NCBI RefSeq assembly: GCF_004358025.1
Contig: NZ_SMTL01000005.1
Location: 186,001-250,000 of the forward strand
Direction of reading: 5' to 3'
DNA: 64,000 nucleotides
Origin: Rhizobium deserti
Lineage (GTDB): Bacteria > Pseudomonadota > Alphaproteobacteria > Rhizobiales > Rhizobiaceae
The position numbers and the translations under genes are program-made. The number at the start of each line of letters is the position of its first letter. Position 1 is the first letter of the stretch. Under the pieces are notes generated by a model that worked only from the letters and a program-made list of their open reading frames with translations, searched no databases and had not been told where the DNA came from. Of the stretch, positions 1 to 9,549 are shown piece by piece.

Positions 1-528
1 GTCGACGCCGAATAGGCTAACCGTTTCGCCGCGACCGCCGGCCGGCATGCAGCCGCATTGCACGGCAAACACCATGATCAGCATCAGCCCGAACCAAAAG
101 GTCGGCACCGAGAAACCGAGGATCGAAATAGCCATAATGGCGCGCGAAATTGGGCTATGCGGCTTGTAGCCGGCATACATGCCGATCGGAATGCCGACCA
201 GACTGGCAAACAGCACGGCGGCAAGCGTCAGTTCCAGCGTTGCCGGCAGGCGGGATAGGATCAGTTCGCTGACCGGCATGTTGTAGACGAAGGATCGGCC
301 AAAATCGCCTTGCAGGATGCGGCCGACAAAGGACAGATATTGATGCCACAGCGGCTGATCGAGGCCGTATTGGGCAATCACCGCGGCGCGGATATCCTGT
401 GTTGCATCCGGCGAAATCAAGACGTCGATCGGATTGCCGACGGCGTAGACTCCGCAGAACACGAGCGCCGACATCGCGATGACGACGATCAGCGCCTGCC
501 ATAATCGTTGCAGGATGAAACCCAGCAT
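1..528 (-). CDS. DppB-type ABC transporter permease (3' end cut by window)
   Basis: The first 176 residues of an inner-membrane permease of a dipeptide/oligopeptide (PepT family) ABC importer; the remainder lies beyond base 1. The N-terminus starts MLGFILQRLWQALI, a typical first membrane segment of DppB proteins, and GRSFVYNMPVSELILSRLPA followed by a segment starting LELTL is the usual DppB loop and second helix. It lies 76 nt downstream of the creatininase-like gene on the same strand and probably shares its transcript. The peptide-binding protein of the divergent operon is the likely partner. Substrate is unknown; the family assignment is firm. Confidence 0.85.
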   Translation of the reverse strand, partial: MLGFILQRLWQALIVVIAMSALVFCGVYAVGNPIDVLISPDATQDIRAAVIAQYGLDQPLWHQYLSFVGRILQGDFGRSFVYNMPVSELILSRLPATLELTLAAVLFASLVGIPIGMYAGYKPHSPISRAIMAISILGFSVPTFWFGLMLIMVFAVQCGCMPAGGRGETVSLFGVD

Positions 529-604
529 GCGTCCCCTTACCCCCACTTTGCGCAGGTTGTTGCGATGCGGTTGTGTCTGCCGCGCCGGTCGCGGCAGACA
601 TAGT

Positions 605-1306
605 TCAGTGCCAGTCGTCTTGCAGAAGCGCGCGGGTTTCCCGCACTGCCACGTCCCAGATCGCTAGCATATCCTCCTCGGGGCGCTGGTAGAGGCCATG
701 GTAATTGCCGTCGCCTAGCAATTGGCGCTTTTGCGCCGCACCGACGCGGGCAAGTGCTGCATAATCGATCTGCGGCTTGGCCGTCGTCGGCTGGCGCTGG
801 TCCGTGGTGCGCGTCCAAGGAAAATTTTCCATCCAGGACGCATGCGAGGCGGCCGGATCGGTCTCCTGCACCTTCGCCAGCGTCTTTGGCGCCCGCCACC
901 AGTCGTGAAATTTCACCGATGCGTTCGGATGCGCGTTCAGCCATTCGGAAATTACCACGGTTGCCGGCATGTTGCCGCCATGGCCGTTGACGACGAGGAT
1001 ACGGCGGAAGCCGGATCGGTACATGCTGTCGAGCAGGTCGCGGATGACGCCGATATAGGTCGACAGCGACAGTGTCATCGTGCCGGGAAAATTCGAAAAC
1101 GACGAGGCGAGACCATAGGACACCACCGGGAAGACCGGAATGCCAAGCGGCTCGGCGGCATCGACGGAGACCTTTTCGGCGAGAATCATGTCAGTCGCGA
1201 GGCTGAGGTAGGCGTGCTGCTCCACGCTGCCGATTGGCAGGATGCAGCGATCGTCTTCTGCCACGCGTTCTTCCACCTGCAGCCAGTTCATCTCGGCGAT
1301 CTTCAA
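605..1306 (-). CDS. creatininase-family amidohydrolase
   Basis: A 233-residue metal-dependent amidohydrolase of the creatininase family (creatinine amidohydrolase and relatives that open small cyclic or formyl amides). Visible family motifs are GSVEQHAYLSLATD near residue 25 (Glu, His and Asp metal ligands; canonical proteins have EQHGPHLPL), NGHGGN in the middle, and HASWMENF, equivalent to the conserved HAGxxET segment. I place the start at a TTG because an AAGGA lies 7 nt upstream and the N-terminus KIAEMNWLQVEE matches the family; an ATG start would remove this strand. A longer open frame exists upstream but has no family similarity. It is followed by an ABC permease gene, so the substrate is probably imported by that transporter. 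The exact substrate cannot be read from sequence. Confidence 0.8.
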   Translation of the reverse strand: MKIAEMNWLQVEERVAEDDRCILPIGSVEQHAYLSLATDMILAEKVSVDAAEPLGIPVFPVVSYGLASSFSNFPGTMTLSLSTYIGVIRDLLDSMYRSGFRRILVVNGHGGNMPATVVISEWLNAHPNASVKFHDWWRAPKTLAKVQETDPAASHASWMENFPWTRTTDQRQPTTAKPQIDYAALARVGAAQKRQLLGDGNYHGLYQRPEEDMLAIWDVAVRETRALLQDDWH

Positions 1307-1415
1307 TCCGCTATCCTTGTTTTCCGTCTTCGCCAAATTGCGCAAAGAACATTCTATTTTGGGCCGCAGCGCACAATGTTTGTGCTTCCAGGCGATTTGC
1401 GCAGCATGCAGCAAG

Positions 1416-1481
1416 GTTCCGTGCGGGACTAAAAAAAGAAATTGACAGTCAATTCTCTGCGCGTCAAGTTCCATACGGGAC
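1416..1481. promoter_or_regulatory. two direct copies of a GTTCC-N4-GGGAC operator-like motif
   Basis: GTTCCGTGCGGGACTAAAA (1416-1434) and GTTCCATACGGGACCAAAA (1468-1486) agree at 16 of 19 positions and each contains an imperfect inverted repeat. They flank a TTGACA (1442-1447) in the divergent region between the creatininase gene and the MarR gene. This arrangement suggests binding sites for the local MarR regulator controlling both directions, but binding is inferred. Confidence 0.45.
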
Positions 1482-1511
1482 CAAAATGAGCTTGTTGAGG
1501 GCGACCAGAGA

Positions 1512-2075
1512 GTGCGACAGCTACATGAACCAGCATTGGAGACATTGTTGCGTAATGGCGGCAAAGTTGTTGCCGGCAAGCACCGCGTTGAGGATCTGGT
1601 GGCCGTCAAGCTCTGGCAAAACCCGTGCTGGCTGTCATTCCGCTTCAACTTTCTGGCGCTGCAGTTCAACGAGCCAATCTACCGCCTGATCGAGAAGGAA
1701 CATGGAATCCCGCGCCCAGAATTTGTAGTCCTCTATTCGCTCGGCCTGTTGGATGGGCTGACGGCGAGCGCCATCTGCAATTCCTCAGGTTTTCCGAAAA
1801 ACACGATCAGCCGTGCGATCCAGAAGCTGGTCGACAAGAACATCATCCGCCGTGAGGTCGATCAGGCGGACTTGCGGAGTTTTGTCCTCTACATCACGGA
1901 AGAGGGCAGGCGCATCGTTGATCAAGCCATGCAGCCGATGGTGGAACGCGAGAAAGCCATGGTCTCATCGCTGACGCCGGCGGAACAGCTGATGCTGTCG
2001 GAACTGCTGGCCAAGGTTGTCGTGGATTCCCCCAATTGGCCCCCAATGACAAATACAGAGGAGAACGAAGAATGA
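1512..2075 (+). CDS. MarR-family transcriptional regulator
   Basis: A 187-residue winged-helix regulator. The MarR core begins near residue 40 (LSFRFNFLALQFNEPIYRLI), the recognition helix is in the segment ASAICNSSGFPKNTISRAI, and the wing follows with REVDQADLRSFVLYITEEG. The tail NTEENEE is encoded in the DNA that also holds the start of the next gene: TGA at 2073-2075 overlaps ATG at 2072, so the two are translationally coupled. The start is uncertain. GTG at 1512 gives about 35 residues ahead of the MarR core, and its Shine-Dalgarno is weak. It most likely controls its own operon and the divergent creatininase-permease operon through the repeated motif upstream. Confidence 0.8.
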   Translation: MRQLHEPALETLLRNGGKVVAGKHRVEDLVAVKLWQNPCWLSFRFNFLALQFNEPIYRLIEKEHGIPRPEFVVLYSLGLLDGLTASAICNSSGFPKNTISRAIQKLVDKNIIRREVDQADLRSFVLYITEEGRRIVDQAMQPMVEREKAMVSSLTPAEQLMLSELLAKVVVDSPNWPPMTNTEENEE

Positions 2076-3664
2076 CGAATTCTAGGACATTTCGTACCGC
2101 CGTGCTGGCAGCCATGCTGCTCGGCGGGGTTTCGAGTGCGGCACTTGCGGCCGATCTCACCATTGGGGTGCGCGCCGGCCCGCTGTCGATTGATCCCGAT
2201 TTCACCGCCGCCGGCACCCATGCCGAAGCGATGAAGCATATCTACGACTCTCTGGTGAAATCCGGCAACAATCTCGAACTTGAGCCGGGACTTGCCACCA
2301 GCTGGACGGCAATTGACGACACGACCTGGGAATTCAAGCTCCGCCCAGGCGTGAAATTCCATGACGGCTCCGACTTCACCGCCGAGGACGTGAAGTTCTC
2401 GATCGAGCGCATTCCGAAAGTCGCCGGGCCCAATCCGACCACCATCTACGTGCGCCGCGTCAAGGGCATTGAAATCGTCGACCCTCTGACCATCCGCATC
2501 AAGACCGACGGCCCGGCGCCGAACCTGCCGAACGATTTCATCCGCCTGTTCGTCGTCTCCCACACGGCAGCAAAGGATTATTCCGAGAGCGCCGAAAAAG
2601 CGTCGGAAGGGTTCAACTCGGGCAAGGCTGCAATCGGCACCGGTCCCTACAAGTTCGTGTCGTGGACGCCGAAGGAACAGCTCGTGCTGCAACGTTTCGA
2701 CGGCTACTGGGGCGAAAAGGAGCCCTGGGACAAGGTGATCCGCAAGGAAATCCCCAATGATGCCGCCCGCGTCGCCCAGTTGAAGGCTGGTCAGGTCGAC
2801 CTCATCGCACGTATCCCGGCCTCCGATGTGCCGACGCTGGAAACGGACAGCAAGCTCACCATCGTGCGCCAGGACAGCGTCTACCTGTTCAATATGGCTT
2901 TCGACTTTCGCGAAAAGTCGCCGCAGGTCAGCGCCAAGGACGGCTCGCCGCTGCCGAAAAACCCCTTCATCGACCCGCGCGTGCGCGAAGCCTTCGACCT
3001 TGCCATCGACCGCGAGACGATCACCGAAATCGCCATGGAAGGCATGGGCACGGTTCAGTCGCAGTTGGTGACGCCAGGCATTTTTGGCTACAATCCGGAT
3101 GTGAAGGCAACCGTTTCCGACGTCGACAAGGCTAAGAAGCTGCTGGCCGAGGCAGGTTATCCCAACGGCTTCAAGGTCACCTTCTCCTTCACCAACGACC
3201 GCCTGCCGGGTGACAAGGACGCCGGCACGACAATTGCCCAGATGCTGACCGCGATCGGCATCCAGGTGGACGCTAACGCCCAACCGGGTGCCGTTTATTT
3301 CCCGGCCAATACGCGCGGCGACTATTCGTTGACGATGTCCGGTTGGGGCACGCTGACCGGTGAATCTAACTATACCCTGTCGTCCCTGGTTCACACCAAC
3401 GACCCGGCCAAGAAGCTCGGCGCCTTCAACATCCGCAACTACTCGAATCCGAAAATGGACAAGCTAATCGAGGATGCCGGCGTGGAGATGGATGCCAAGA
3501 AACGCGAGCAATATCTCAAGGATGCCAATGCACTTGTGGCCAGCGACCGCCCCAACCTTTCGATCGCCTCGATCGTTTCTGCCTGGGGCATGAAGAAGGC
3601 CATCACCATCGTGCCGCGGTCCGACGAGGACACGCTTGCGATGAACATACGCGCGACGAAATAA
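2072..3664 (+). CDS. peptide/nickel-type ABC transporter substrate-binding protein (SBP family 5)
   Basis: A 530-residue periplasmic receptor of the DppA/OppA family. Residues 1-25 form a Sec signal peptide ending SSAALA-A. The mature part has the family features LEPGLATSWTAID, WEFKLRPGVKFHDGSDFTAEDV (read as two segments) and IGTGPYKFVSW. The ATG is preceded by GAGGAGAACGAAGA and overlaps the stop of the MarR gene. The divergent permease and creatininase suggest import of a peptide-like or cyclic amide compound. The matching ATPase genes are not in the window. A strong terminator follows directly. Confidence 0.9.
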   Translation: MTNSRTFRTAVLAAMLLGGVSSAALAADLTIGVRAGPLSIDPDFTAAGTHAEAMKHIYDSLVKSGNNLELEPGLATSWTAIDDTTWEFKLRPGVKFHDGSDFTAEDVKFSIERIPKVAGPNPTTIYVRRVKGIEIVDPLTIRIKTDGPAPNLPNDFIRLFVVSHTAAKDYSESAEKASEGFNSGKAAIGTGPYKFVSWTPKEQLVLQRFDGYWGEKEPWDKVIRKEIPNDAARVAQLKAGQVDLIARIPASDVPTLETDSKLTIVRQDSVYLFNMAFDFREKSPQVSAKDGSPLPKNPFIDPRVREAFDLAIDRETITEIAMEGMGTVQSQLVTPGIFGYNPDVKATVSDVDKAKKLLAEAGYPNGFKVTFSFTNDRLPGDKDAGTTIAQMLTAIGIQVDANAQPGAVYFPANTRGDYSLTMSGWGTLTGESNYTLSSLVHTNDPAKKLGAFNIRNYSNPKMDKLIEDAGVEMDAKKREQYLKDANALVASDRPNLSIASIVSAWGMKKAITIVPRSDEDTLAMNIRATK

Positions 3665-3689
3665 CCTCCCCGCCAACCGGAGGTCACTT

Positions 3690-3719
3690 GGCCGGGCATT
3701 TCTACGCCCGGCCTTTTTT
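3690..3719 (+). terminator. Rho-independent terminator after the binding-protein gene
   Basis: A perfect 8-bp stem, GGCCGGGC (3690-3697) with GCCCGGCC (3706-3713), an 8-nt loop and a T6 run (3714-3719). It separates the binding-protein gene from the isoaspartyl peptidase gene 20 nt further on, so the latter may depend on read-through or its own promoter. Confidence 0.85.
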
Positions 3720-3738
3720 ATTGAAGAAGAGGAGCAGG

Positions 3739-4692
3739 ATGATGGGAAAAACGGCACTGGCGATCCACGGCGGTTGCGGCGTGATGGCGAAACTCGGCCT
3801 CAGCGAGGCGGAATGGACGGCGGCGCGGGTCGATCTCGGCCGCGCGTTGAGGGCCGGCTGGGCGGTTCTGTCTTCGGGCGGCTCGGCGGTGGATGCCGTC
3901 CAGGCCGCCGTCGTCGTCATGGAAGACAGTCCGCATTTCAATGCCGGATATGGGGCAGCGCTCAATGCGGCCGGCGAGCACGAACTTGACGCTTCGATCA
4001 TGGACGGCGCCACGCTCGAGGCCGGTGCCGTGACGCTGGTGCGGCGCATCCGCAATCCGATCAAGGCTGCCCGGCGCGTTTTGGAAAAAGGTGAGGCCGT
4101 GCTGATGGGCGGCAGTGCAGCCGATGATTTTGCGAAGGTCGAGGGGCTGGATGTCGTCGAACCGGGTTATTTTACCACCGAAAAACGCGTGAAGGCGCTG
4201 TCGGCCATGAAGGCCCATGCCGCAGCCGGCACGACTGCCGCCGCAAGTGAGTCCGAAAAACACGGCACGGTCGGCGCCGTCGCGCTCGACAGCGCCGGGC
4301 ATCTGGCTGCTGCCACCTCCACCGGCGGCTATAACAACAAGCCCGTTGGCCGCATCGGCGATACGCCCATTCCCGGTGCCGGCACCTATGCGCGCGATGG
4401 CCTCTGCGCCGTGTCGGGCACCGGAAAAGGCGAATTCTTCATCCGATATGCCGTCGGGCACGAAGTGGCGAGTCGCATCGGCTATCTCGGCGAGACGGTT
4501 GAGCAGGCAGCCACCAAAGTGATCATGGAGGATCTGAAGCCGCACGATATCGGTGCGGGTCTTGTCGCGGTGGGGGCAGATGGCAGCATTGCCGCGCCTT
4601 ACAATACCGATGGCATGTTTCGCGGCTGGGTAACCCCCGAGGGCCAATTTTTTGTGGCAACGCATGGCGAGATTTTCACGCTCCCGCAATAG
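3739..4692 (+). CDS. isoaspartyl peptidase / type-2 L-asparaginase (Ntn hydrolase)
   Basis: A 317-residue cytoplasmic threonine hydrolase of the plant-type asparaginase family, which removes isoaspartyl residues from peptides and hydrolyses asparagine. The N-terminal GKTALAIHGGCGV is the family start, NAGYGAALNAAGEHELDASIM lies in the alpha chain, and the autocleavage site is HGTVGAVALD, where the Thr becomes the nucleophile of the beta chain. GGYNNKPVGRIGDTPIPGAG is the conserved substrate-binding segment. I start at the first of two ATGs, preceded by GAGGAGCAGG; an upstream start would read through the terminator. Its place next to a peptide importer suggests processing of imported isoaspartyl dipeptides. 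Confidence 0.88.
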   Translation: MMGKTALAIHGGCGVMAKLGLSEAEWTAARVDLGRALRAGWAVLSSGGSAVDAVQAAVVVMEDSPHFNAGYGAALNAAGEHELDASIMDGATLEAGAVTLVRRIRNPIKAARRVLEKGEAVLMGGSAADDFAKVEGLDVVEPGYFTTEKRVKALSAMKAHAAAGTTAAASESEKHGTVGAVALDSAGHLAAATSTGGYNNKPVGRIGDTPIPGAGTYARDGLCAVSGTGKGEFFIRYAVGHEVASRIGYLGETVEQAATKVIMEDLKPHDIGAGLVAVGADGSIAAPYNTDGMFRGWVTPEGQFFVATHGEIFTLPQ

Positions 4693-4954
4693 CTGGATTG
4701 GACGCTAGCCAACCTTGCGAAAACATCGTGAACAGACAGCCAAGGGCGTTTTGCTGTCAAGAACAGGTGGTGCGCGTCTGAGCAGTTGTTTGGGGTCCAG
4801 GCCGAGCTTCCAAACGCTCGTCTTTCTGCGCGTGCTAAAAATTGGGTTCCAATATGGGATCATTCGAACTATGGAAGCCCCCATGCGTTCGGCTACGCTT
4901 TACCGACACAGCTGCAACTCGCCTCGGGAAGAACCGCGTCGCGGTTGAGGCCTG
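4693..4954. other. intergenic region upstream of dctA
   Basis: About 260 nt without a convincing gene. It should carry the dctA promoter. GTTCCAATATGGGAT (4846-4860) loosely resembles the paired motif in front of the MarR gene but has a different spacer and lacks the trailing AAAA. No clear sigma-54 site (TGGCAC-N5-TTGC) was found, which is unusual for a dctA controlled by DctBD. Confidence 0.4.
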
Positions 4955-6295
4955 ATGGAGGACATCTTGGATAGTTCATCTGCAACCGGGGCGGCACCCA
5001 GGCGCGTGCCGCTATACCGACATCTTTACGCGCAGGTCGTCGTGGCCATCATTGCCGGCATGCTGATCGGGCATTTCTATCCGACCACGGGTGAAGCCTT
5101 GAAACCGCTCGGCGACGCCTTCATCAAGCTCGTCAAGATGATCATCGCGCCGGTGATTTTCCTGACCGTGGCAACCGGTATTGCCGGCATGTCGGACCTC
5201 AAGAAGGTTGGCCGCGTTGCCGGCAAGGCCATGCTCTACTTCCTGACTTTCTCTACCTTGGCGCTCGCCGTCGGCCTGATCATCGCCAATCTGGTGCAGC
5301 CAGGCGCGGGCATGCACATCAACCCGGCTTCGCTGGATTCTGGCGCCGTTGCGACCTATGCCAGCAAGGCACATGAAAGCACGATTACCGGCTTCCTGAT
5401 GAACATCATTCCGGAAACGATCGTCGGAGCATTTGCTCAGGGCGATATTCTGCAGGTCCTGTTCTTTTCGGTGCTCTTCGGTATCTCGCTCGGTCTGGTC
5501 GGAGAGCGCGGAAAGACGGTTACGGACTTCCTGCACGCTTTAACCGCGCCGATCTTCCGCCTTGTCGGCATTCTCATGAAGGCGGCGCCGATCGGTGCCT
5601 TCGGGGCAATGGCTTTTACCATCGGCAAGTACGGGATTGGCTCGATCGCCAACCTGGCCTTCCTGATCGGCACTTTCTACGTCACCTCGCTGATTTTCGT
5701 GTTCGTCGTCCTCGGTGCGGTCGCACGGTATAACGGCTTCTCGATCTTCGCACTCATTCGCTACATCAAGGAAGAATTGCTTCTGGTGCTCGGCACCTCA
5801 TCTTCGGAAGCGGCATTGCCCGGTTTGATGCAGAAGATGGAGAACGCCGGCTGCAAGCGCTCCGTTGTCGGGCTCGTCATCCCAACGGGCTATTCCTTCA
5901 ACCTGGATGGCACCAATATCTACATGACTCTGGCGGCACTTTTCATCGCCCAAGCCACGGACATCCAGCTGTCGCTTGGCCAGCAGGTCCTCCTGCTGCT
6001 GGTGGCGATGTTGAGTTCGAAGGGAGCCGCCGGCATTACGGGCGCCGGCTTCATCACGCTTGCCGCGACCCTCTCGGTCGTGCCTTCGGTGCCGGTCGCG
6101 GGCATGGCGCTGATCCTCGGGATAGATCGCTTCATGTCTGAATGCCGTGCTTTGACCAACCTCGTCGGTAATGCGGTCGCCACTATTGTTGTCGCCCGCT
6201 GGGAAAACGAACTGGACAAGGACCAATTGGCTTTAGCCCTTTCCGGCTCCATAGAGCATGCGCCGGCAGGACAGTCATTTCACCCTGCGCAGTAG
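4955..6295 (+). CDS. dctA: C4-dicarboxylate:H+/Na+ symporter DctA
   Basis: A 446-residue inner-membrane carrier for succinate, fumarate and malate. It has the N-terminal helix after [14 protein letters not shown], the substrate-loop motif [16 protein letters not shown] (re-entrant loop 1), the [15 protein letters not shown] helix (the usual NLDGTxIY motif) and [11 protein letters not shown]. Full family length. Two starts are possible: ATG 4955 (GAGG upstream) and TTG 4967 (GGAGG 5 nt upstream); the ATG is listed. In rhizobia dctA usually sits beside dctBD, which are absent here, so this may be a second, differently regulated copy. A polyol-type dehydrogenase gene follows 57 nt downstream. 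Confidence 0.92.
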   Translation: MEDILDSSSATGAAPRRVPLYRHLYAQVVVAIIAGMLIGHFYPTTGEALKPLGDAFIKLVKMIIAPVIFLTVATGIAGMSDLKKVGRVAGKAMLYFLTFSTLALAVGLIIANLVQPGAGMHINPASLDSGAVATYASKAHESTITGFLMNIIPETIVGAFAQGDILQVLFFSVLFGISLGLVGERGKTVTDFLHALTAPIFRLVGILMKAAPIGAFGAMAFTIGKYGIGSIANLAFLIGTFYVTSLIFVFVVLGAVARYNGFSIFALIRYIKEELLLVLGTSSSEAALPGLMQKMENAGCKRSVVGLVIPTGYSFNLDGTNIYMTLAALFIAQATDIQLSLGQQVLLLLVAMLSSKGAAGITGAGFITLAATLSVVPSVPVAGMALILGIDRFMSECRALTNLVGNAVATIVVARWENELDKDQLALALSGSIEHAPAGQSFHPAQ

Positions 6296-6352
6296 CCATG
6301 TCGATCGATCGGATGCGCTTCATGTGCCAGAATTGTATTGAAAGGAATGCCG

Positions 6353-7390
6353 ATGGAAGCGCTGGTTCTTGAACAAAAAGGCGTTCTCGCCATCAGGGAG
6401 ATCGAGCTGCCTCTCGAAGTCGGACCGACGGATGTAAAGGTCCGGATCCACACGGTCGGGGTCTGCGGCAGCGATGTCCATTACTATACGCACGGTGCCA
6501 TCGGCCCTTACGTGCTGCGCGAGCCCATGGTGCTTGGGCACGAAGCGGCTGGTACAGTAGTGGAAGTAGGTTCCGAAGTCCGCCATCTGGCGCCCGGGGA
6601 CCGCGTCTGCATGGAACCTGGAATTCCGGATCTTTCTTCACGCGCCTCCAAGCTTGGCCTCTACAATGTCGATCCGAGCGTGCGCTTCTGGGCAACGCCG
6701 CCGATCCATGGCGTTTTGGCGCCCTTCACCGTCCACCCGGCTGCTTTCACCTACAAGCTGCCCAACAATGTGTCGTTTGCCGAAGGTGCGATGGTCGAGC
6801 CCTTCGCGATCGGCATGCAGGCGGCAGCCCGCGCTCGCATCGCCCCGGGCGATGTGGCGGCGGTCATCGGTTGCGGGCCGATCGGCATCATGGTCGCGCT
6901 GGCAGCATTAGCCGGCGGCTGCAGCCGCGTCTTCATCTCCGATTTCAGCGCGCCGAAGCTCGCTATCGCTGGGCAATATCCTGGCATCATCCCGGTCAAC
7001 ATTGGCGAGCGAAATTTTGCTGAGGTAATTGCTGCCGAAACCGACGGCTGGGGCGCCGACGTGGTGTTTGAAGCAAGCGGAAGCCCTAAAGCCTTCGCCG
7101 GCATTTTCAATCTGGTCCGTCCAGGCGGCGCTCTGGTGCTGGTCGGTCTGCCCGTTGAGCCCGTGACCTTCGACGTAGCCGGAGCGATATCAAAAGAAGT
7201 TCGCGTGGAAACCGTCTTCCGTTATGCGAACATTTTTGATCGCGCGCTGCAATTGATTGCTTCCGGCAAGGTGGACCTGAAACCTCTGATTACGGGAACA
7301 TTCGAATTCAAAGACAGCATAGCTGCATTCGAGCGGGCAGCGGCCGGTAGTCCGTCGGACGTCAAGCTGCAAATCTTGCTGGGCGACTGA
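6353..7390 (+). CDS. zinc-type polyol dehydrogenase (xylitol/sorbitol dehydrogenase-like)
   Basis: A 345-residue medium-chain dehydrogenase/reductase. The catalytic zinc ligands are visible in [13 protein letters not shown] and [14 protein letters not shown], and the nucleotide-binding fold in [19 protein letters not shown]. The lobe that normally carries the structural zinc has lost its cysteines: [18 protein letters not shown] stands where many sorbitol and xylitol dehydrogenases have several Cys. The acidic VFISDF after the Rossmann motif favours NAD+. The start at ATG 6353 has AAAGGA 6 nt upstream; upstream in-frame starts lack a site. Likely oxidises a sugar alcohol to a ketose, but the substrate is inferred from family only. 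Confidence 0.8.
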   Translation: MEALVLEQKGVLAIREIELPLEVGPTDVKVRIHTVGVCGSDVHYYTHGAIGPYVLREPMVLGHEAAGTVVEVGSEVRHLAPGDRVCMEPGIPDLSSRASKLGLYNVDPSVRFWATPPIHGVLAPFTVHPAAFTYKLPNNVSFAEGAMVEPFAIGMQAAARARIAPGDVAAVIGCGPIGIMVALAALAGGCSRVFISDFSAPKLAIAGQYPGIIPVNIGERNFAEVIAAETDGWGADVVFEASGSPKAFAGIFNLVRPGGALVLVGLPVEPVTFDVAGAISKEVRVETVFRYANIFDRALQLIASGKVDLKPLITGTFEFKDSIAAFERAAAGSPSDVKLQILLGD

Positions 7391-7424
7391 CGCAGGAGGG
7401 CGGGAAGCGCCGGGCCTTCTCCCA

Positions 7425-9326
7425 CTAGATCGCTACCTGCTCGCCGATTTCGACCACACGATTCGGCGGCAGCTTGAAATAGGCGGACGGGTCGATGCCG
7501 AAATCGGCCAGCGCCATGTAAAGCGCTTCCTGCCAGCGTGGCAGCCCGGTATGTGGCGTGCTGATGAGGTTGCGGCGGCCCAGGTAGAACGAGGTCTGCA
7601 TGATCTCGAACTTGAACCCGGCCTTGCGGCACAATCCGAGCGCCTTAGTGACATTCGGCTCATCCATGAAGCCGAATGTGATATCCAGCCGCATGAACCG
7701 CTTGGACAACTTGGTGATCTTCACGCGCTCGCTATCGGGGATATATGGCTTGTCCTTGGTCCAGATGGTCAGGATCACGTTCTGCTCGTGCAGAACATGA
7801 TTATGCTTGATGTTGTGAAGCAGGACGGCTGGGGTGCGGTCCGGGACGCTGGTGAGGAAGACCGCAGTGCCTGGCACCTTGACCGGAGCGTGAGCCGATT
7901 CCCGCTCGATCATCGCAATGAATGTTTCTAGCGGAATGTCGTTCTTGGCCGTCTTCTCCTTGATGTAGCGCGACCCCTTCGTCCAGGTCCACATCAGCAG
8001 CATAATGGCAATGGCAAGTGCTACCGGGACCCATCCGCCGTCGTGGATCTTCAGAAGGTTTGCGGCCAGGAAGGTCACCTCGACAATGAACAGCACAACC
8101 AGGAGCGCCCCGGCAGTCCAGACCGAATAGCGCCAGACCGAGCGCAGGAACTGAAATGCCATCAGCGTCGTCACCACCATGGCGCCCGTGACGGAAATTC
8201 CGTAAGCGGTGGCAAGCGATTCAGAACTGCGGAACGACAGGATCAGGATAATCACGCCGATGAACAGCAGCATGTTGACGGCAGGCACATAGATCTGCCC
8301 GGTGTTGGTTTCCGAGGTAAATTTGATCATCAGACGGGGAAGGAAGCCGAGATGGACGGCTTGGCGGGCCAATGAGAACGCCCCGGTTATGACCGCCTGG
8401 CTGGCGATAATGGTGGCCATCGTCGCCAGGATGACGATCGGGAGCAGCGCCCATTCCGGATACATGAGGTAGAAGGGATTTTCGGCGGCTTCCGGGTGGG
8501 TCAGCACGAGAGCGCCTTGCCCAAGATAGTTCAGCATCAGCGCCGGGAAGACGATGATGAACCAGGCGAGCTGGATCGGCCGGCGGCCAAAGTGTCCGAG
8601 ATCTGCGTAAAGCGCCTCAGCCCCAGTAACGGTCAGGAAGACGGCACCGAGGACGATAAAACCCATCGCTCCGGCGTGGGTAACGAACCAAAGCGCGTTC
8701 AGAGGGTTGAGCGCCTCAAGGATCTTCCAGTCATCGCCGATATGGATCAGGCCGCCCCAGGCCATGACAAGAAACCAGACGACGGTGATCGGGCCAAAGA
8801 ATTTGGAGACGGCGGCAGTGCCTTTGGATTGCACCGTGAACAGCGCGATCATCAGCAAGATCGACAGTGGCAGCACGTAATCCGAAAAAGCCGGCGTCAC
8901 GAGCTTTAGACCTTCGAGTGCCGACATCACCGAGAGGGCAGGGGTGATCATTGCGTCGCCGATGAAGAGCGCTGCGCCGATCAGCCCGGCGAAGAACAGG
9001 ACGGGCATGTAGTTGCCGGTCTTCTTCATCAGCAGTGCGAGAAGCGACAAGGTGCCGCCTTCGCCGTCATTGTCGGCGCGCAGCAGGAAGAGAACGTATT
9101 TGAAGGTGACGATGATCGTCAGCGTCCAGACCATCAGGGAGATGAGGCCAATCACCTCGGTCTCCTGGATGCCGTCGGTTGCAAAAGGACGCAACGCTTC
9201 GCGAAAGGCATAAAGCGGACTTGTGCCAATATCGCCGTAGACGACGCCGACAGAGCCAATTACGAGCAGCAGGAATTTGCGGGTTTGAGATGTTTCACCC
9301 GAGGCGTCGGTGATCGACGAAGTCAT
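7425..9326 (-). CDS. kup: low-affinity K+ transport system protein Kup
   Basis: A 633-residue KUP/HAK family potassium:proton symporter with about twelve membrane segments followed by a C-terminal cytoplasmic domain. The family signature [19 protein letters not shown] lies near residue 30, and [27 protein letters not shown] and [18 protein letters not shown] are visible. I place the start at an ATG preceded by GGAGACAGC rather than the longer frame. It is transcribed alone, convergent with the dehydrogenase gene and 223 nt downstream of the BI-1-type gene. Confidence 0.95.
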   Translation of the reverse strand: MTSSITDASGETSQTRKFLLLVIGSVGVVYGDIGTSPLYAFREALRPFATDGIQETEVIGLISLMVWTLTIIVTFKYVLFLLRADNDGEGGTLSLLALLMKKTGNYMPVLFFAGLIGAALFIGDAMITPALSVMSALEGLKLVTPAFSDYVLPLSILLMIALFTVQSKGTAAVSKFFGPITVVWFLVMAWGGLIHIGDDWKILEALNPLNALWFVTHAGAMGFIVLGAVFLTVTGAEALYADLGHFGRRPIQLAWFIIVFPALMLNYLGQGALVLTHPEAAENPFYLMYPEWALLPIVILATMATIIASQAVITGAFSLARQAVHLGFLPRLMIKFTSETNTGQIYVPAVNMLLFIGVIILILSFRSSESLATAYGISVTGAMVVTTLMAFQFLRSVWRYSVWTAGALLVVLFIVEVTFLAANLLKIHDGGWVPVALAIAIMLLMWTWTKGSRYIKEKTAKNDIPLETFIAMIERESAHAPVKVPGTAVFLTSVPDRTPAVLLHNIKHNHVLHEQNVILTIWTKDKPYIPDSERVKITKLSKRFMRLDITFGFMDEPNVTKALGLCRKAGFKFEIMQTSFYLGRRNLISTPHTGLPRWQEALYMALADFGIDPSAYFKLPPNRVVEIGEQVAI

Positions 9327-9505
9327 GCTGTCTCCGGTCTCGTAGCGCCAAGTCGGCCGCGCGGTTGTACGGAACAATCTATTCGATCGGGTTAACCCGC
9401 ACCGGCCAATTTTGATCCCTTGCAAGGGAACGAGGAGCGGCGACAATGAAAAAGGCGACGGGACGCCTGCTTGTCGACCGCCGCCTGTTTATCTCAATAT
9501 CTGAC

Positions 9506-9529
9506 GGCCGCGGCAAGATCTCCGCGGCC
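9506..9529 (-). terminator. hairpin downstream of the Bax-inhibitor gene
   Basis: GGCCGCGG (9506-9513) pairs perfectly with CCGCGGCC (9522-9529) around an 8-nt loop, 20 nt past the stop codon of the minus-strand BI-1 gene. There is no T-run, so termination here is only plausible. Confidence 0.35.
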
Positions 9530-9549
9530 GATGGCAAAGTTTATGCAGA

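Noticed and set aside
1922..3394. 490-codon minus-strand open frame opposite the peptide-binding protein
   Set aside because: Antisense shadow of a clear gene in GC-rich DNA; rich in Arg, His and Gly, no family features.
4838..4870. Third copy of the MarR-region motif in front of dctA
   Set aside because: GTTCCAATATGGGAT has a five-base spacer and no trailing AAAA, so it is a weak chance-level match.
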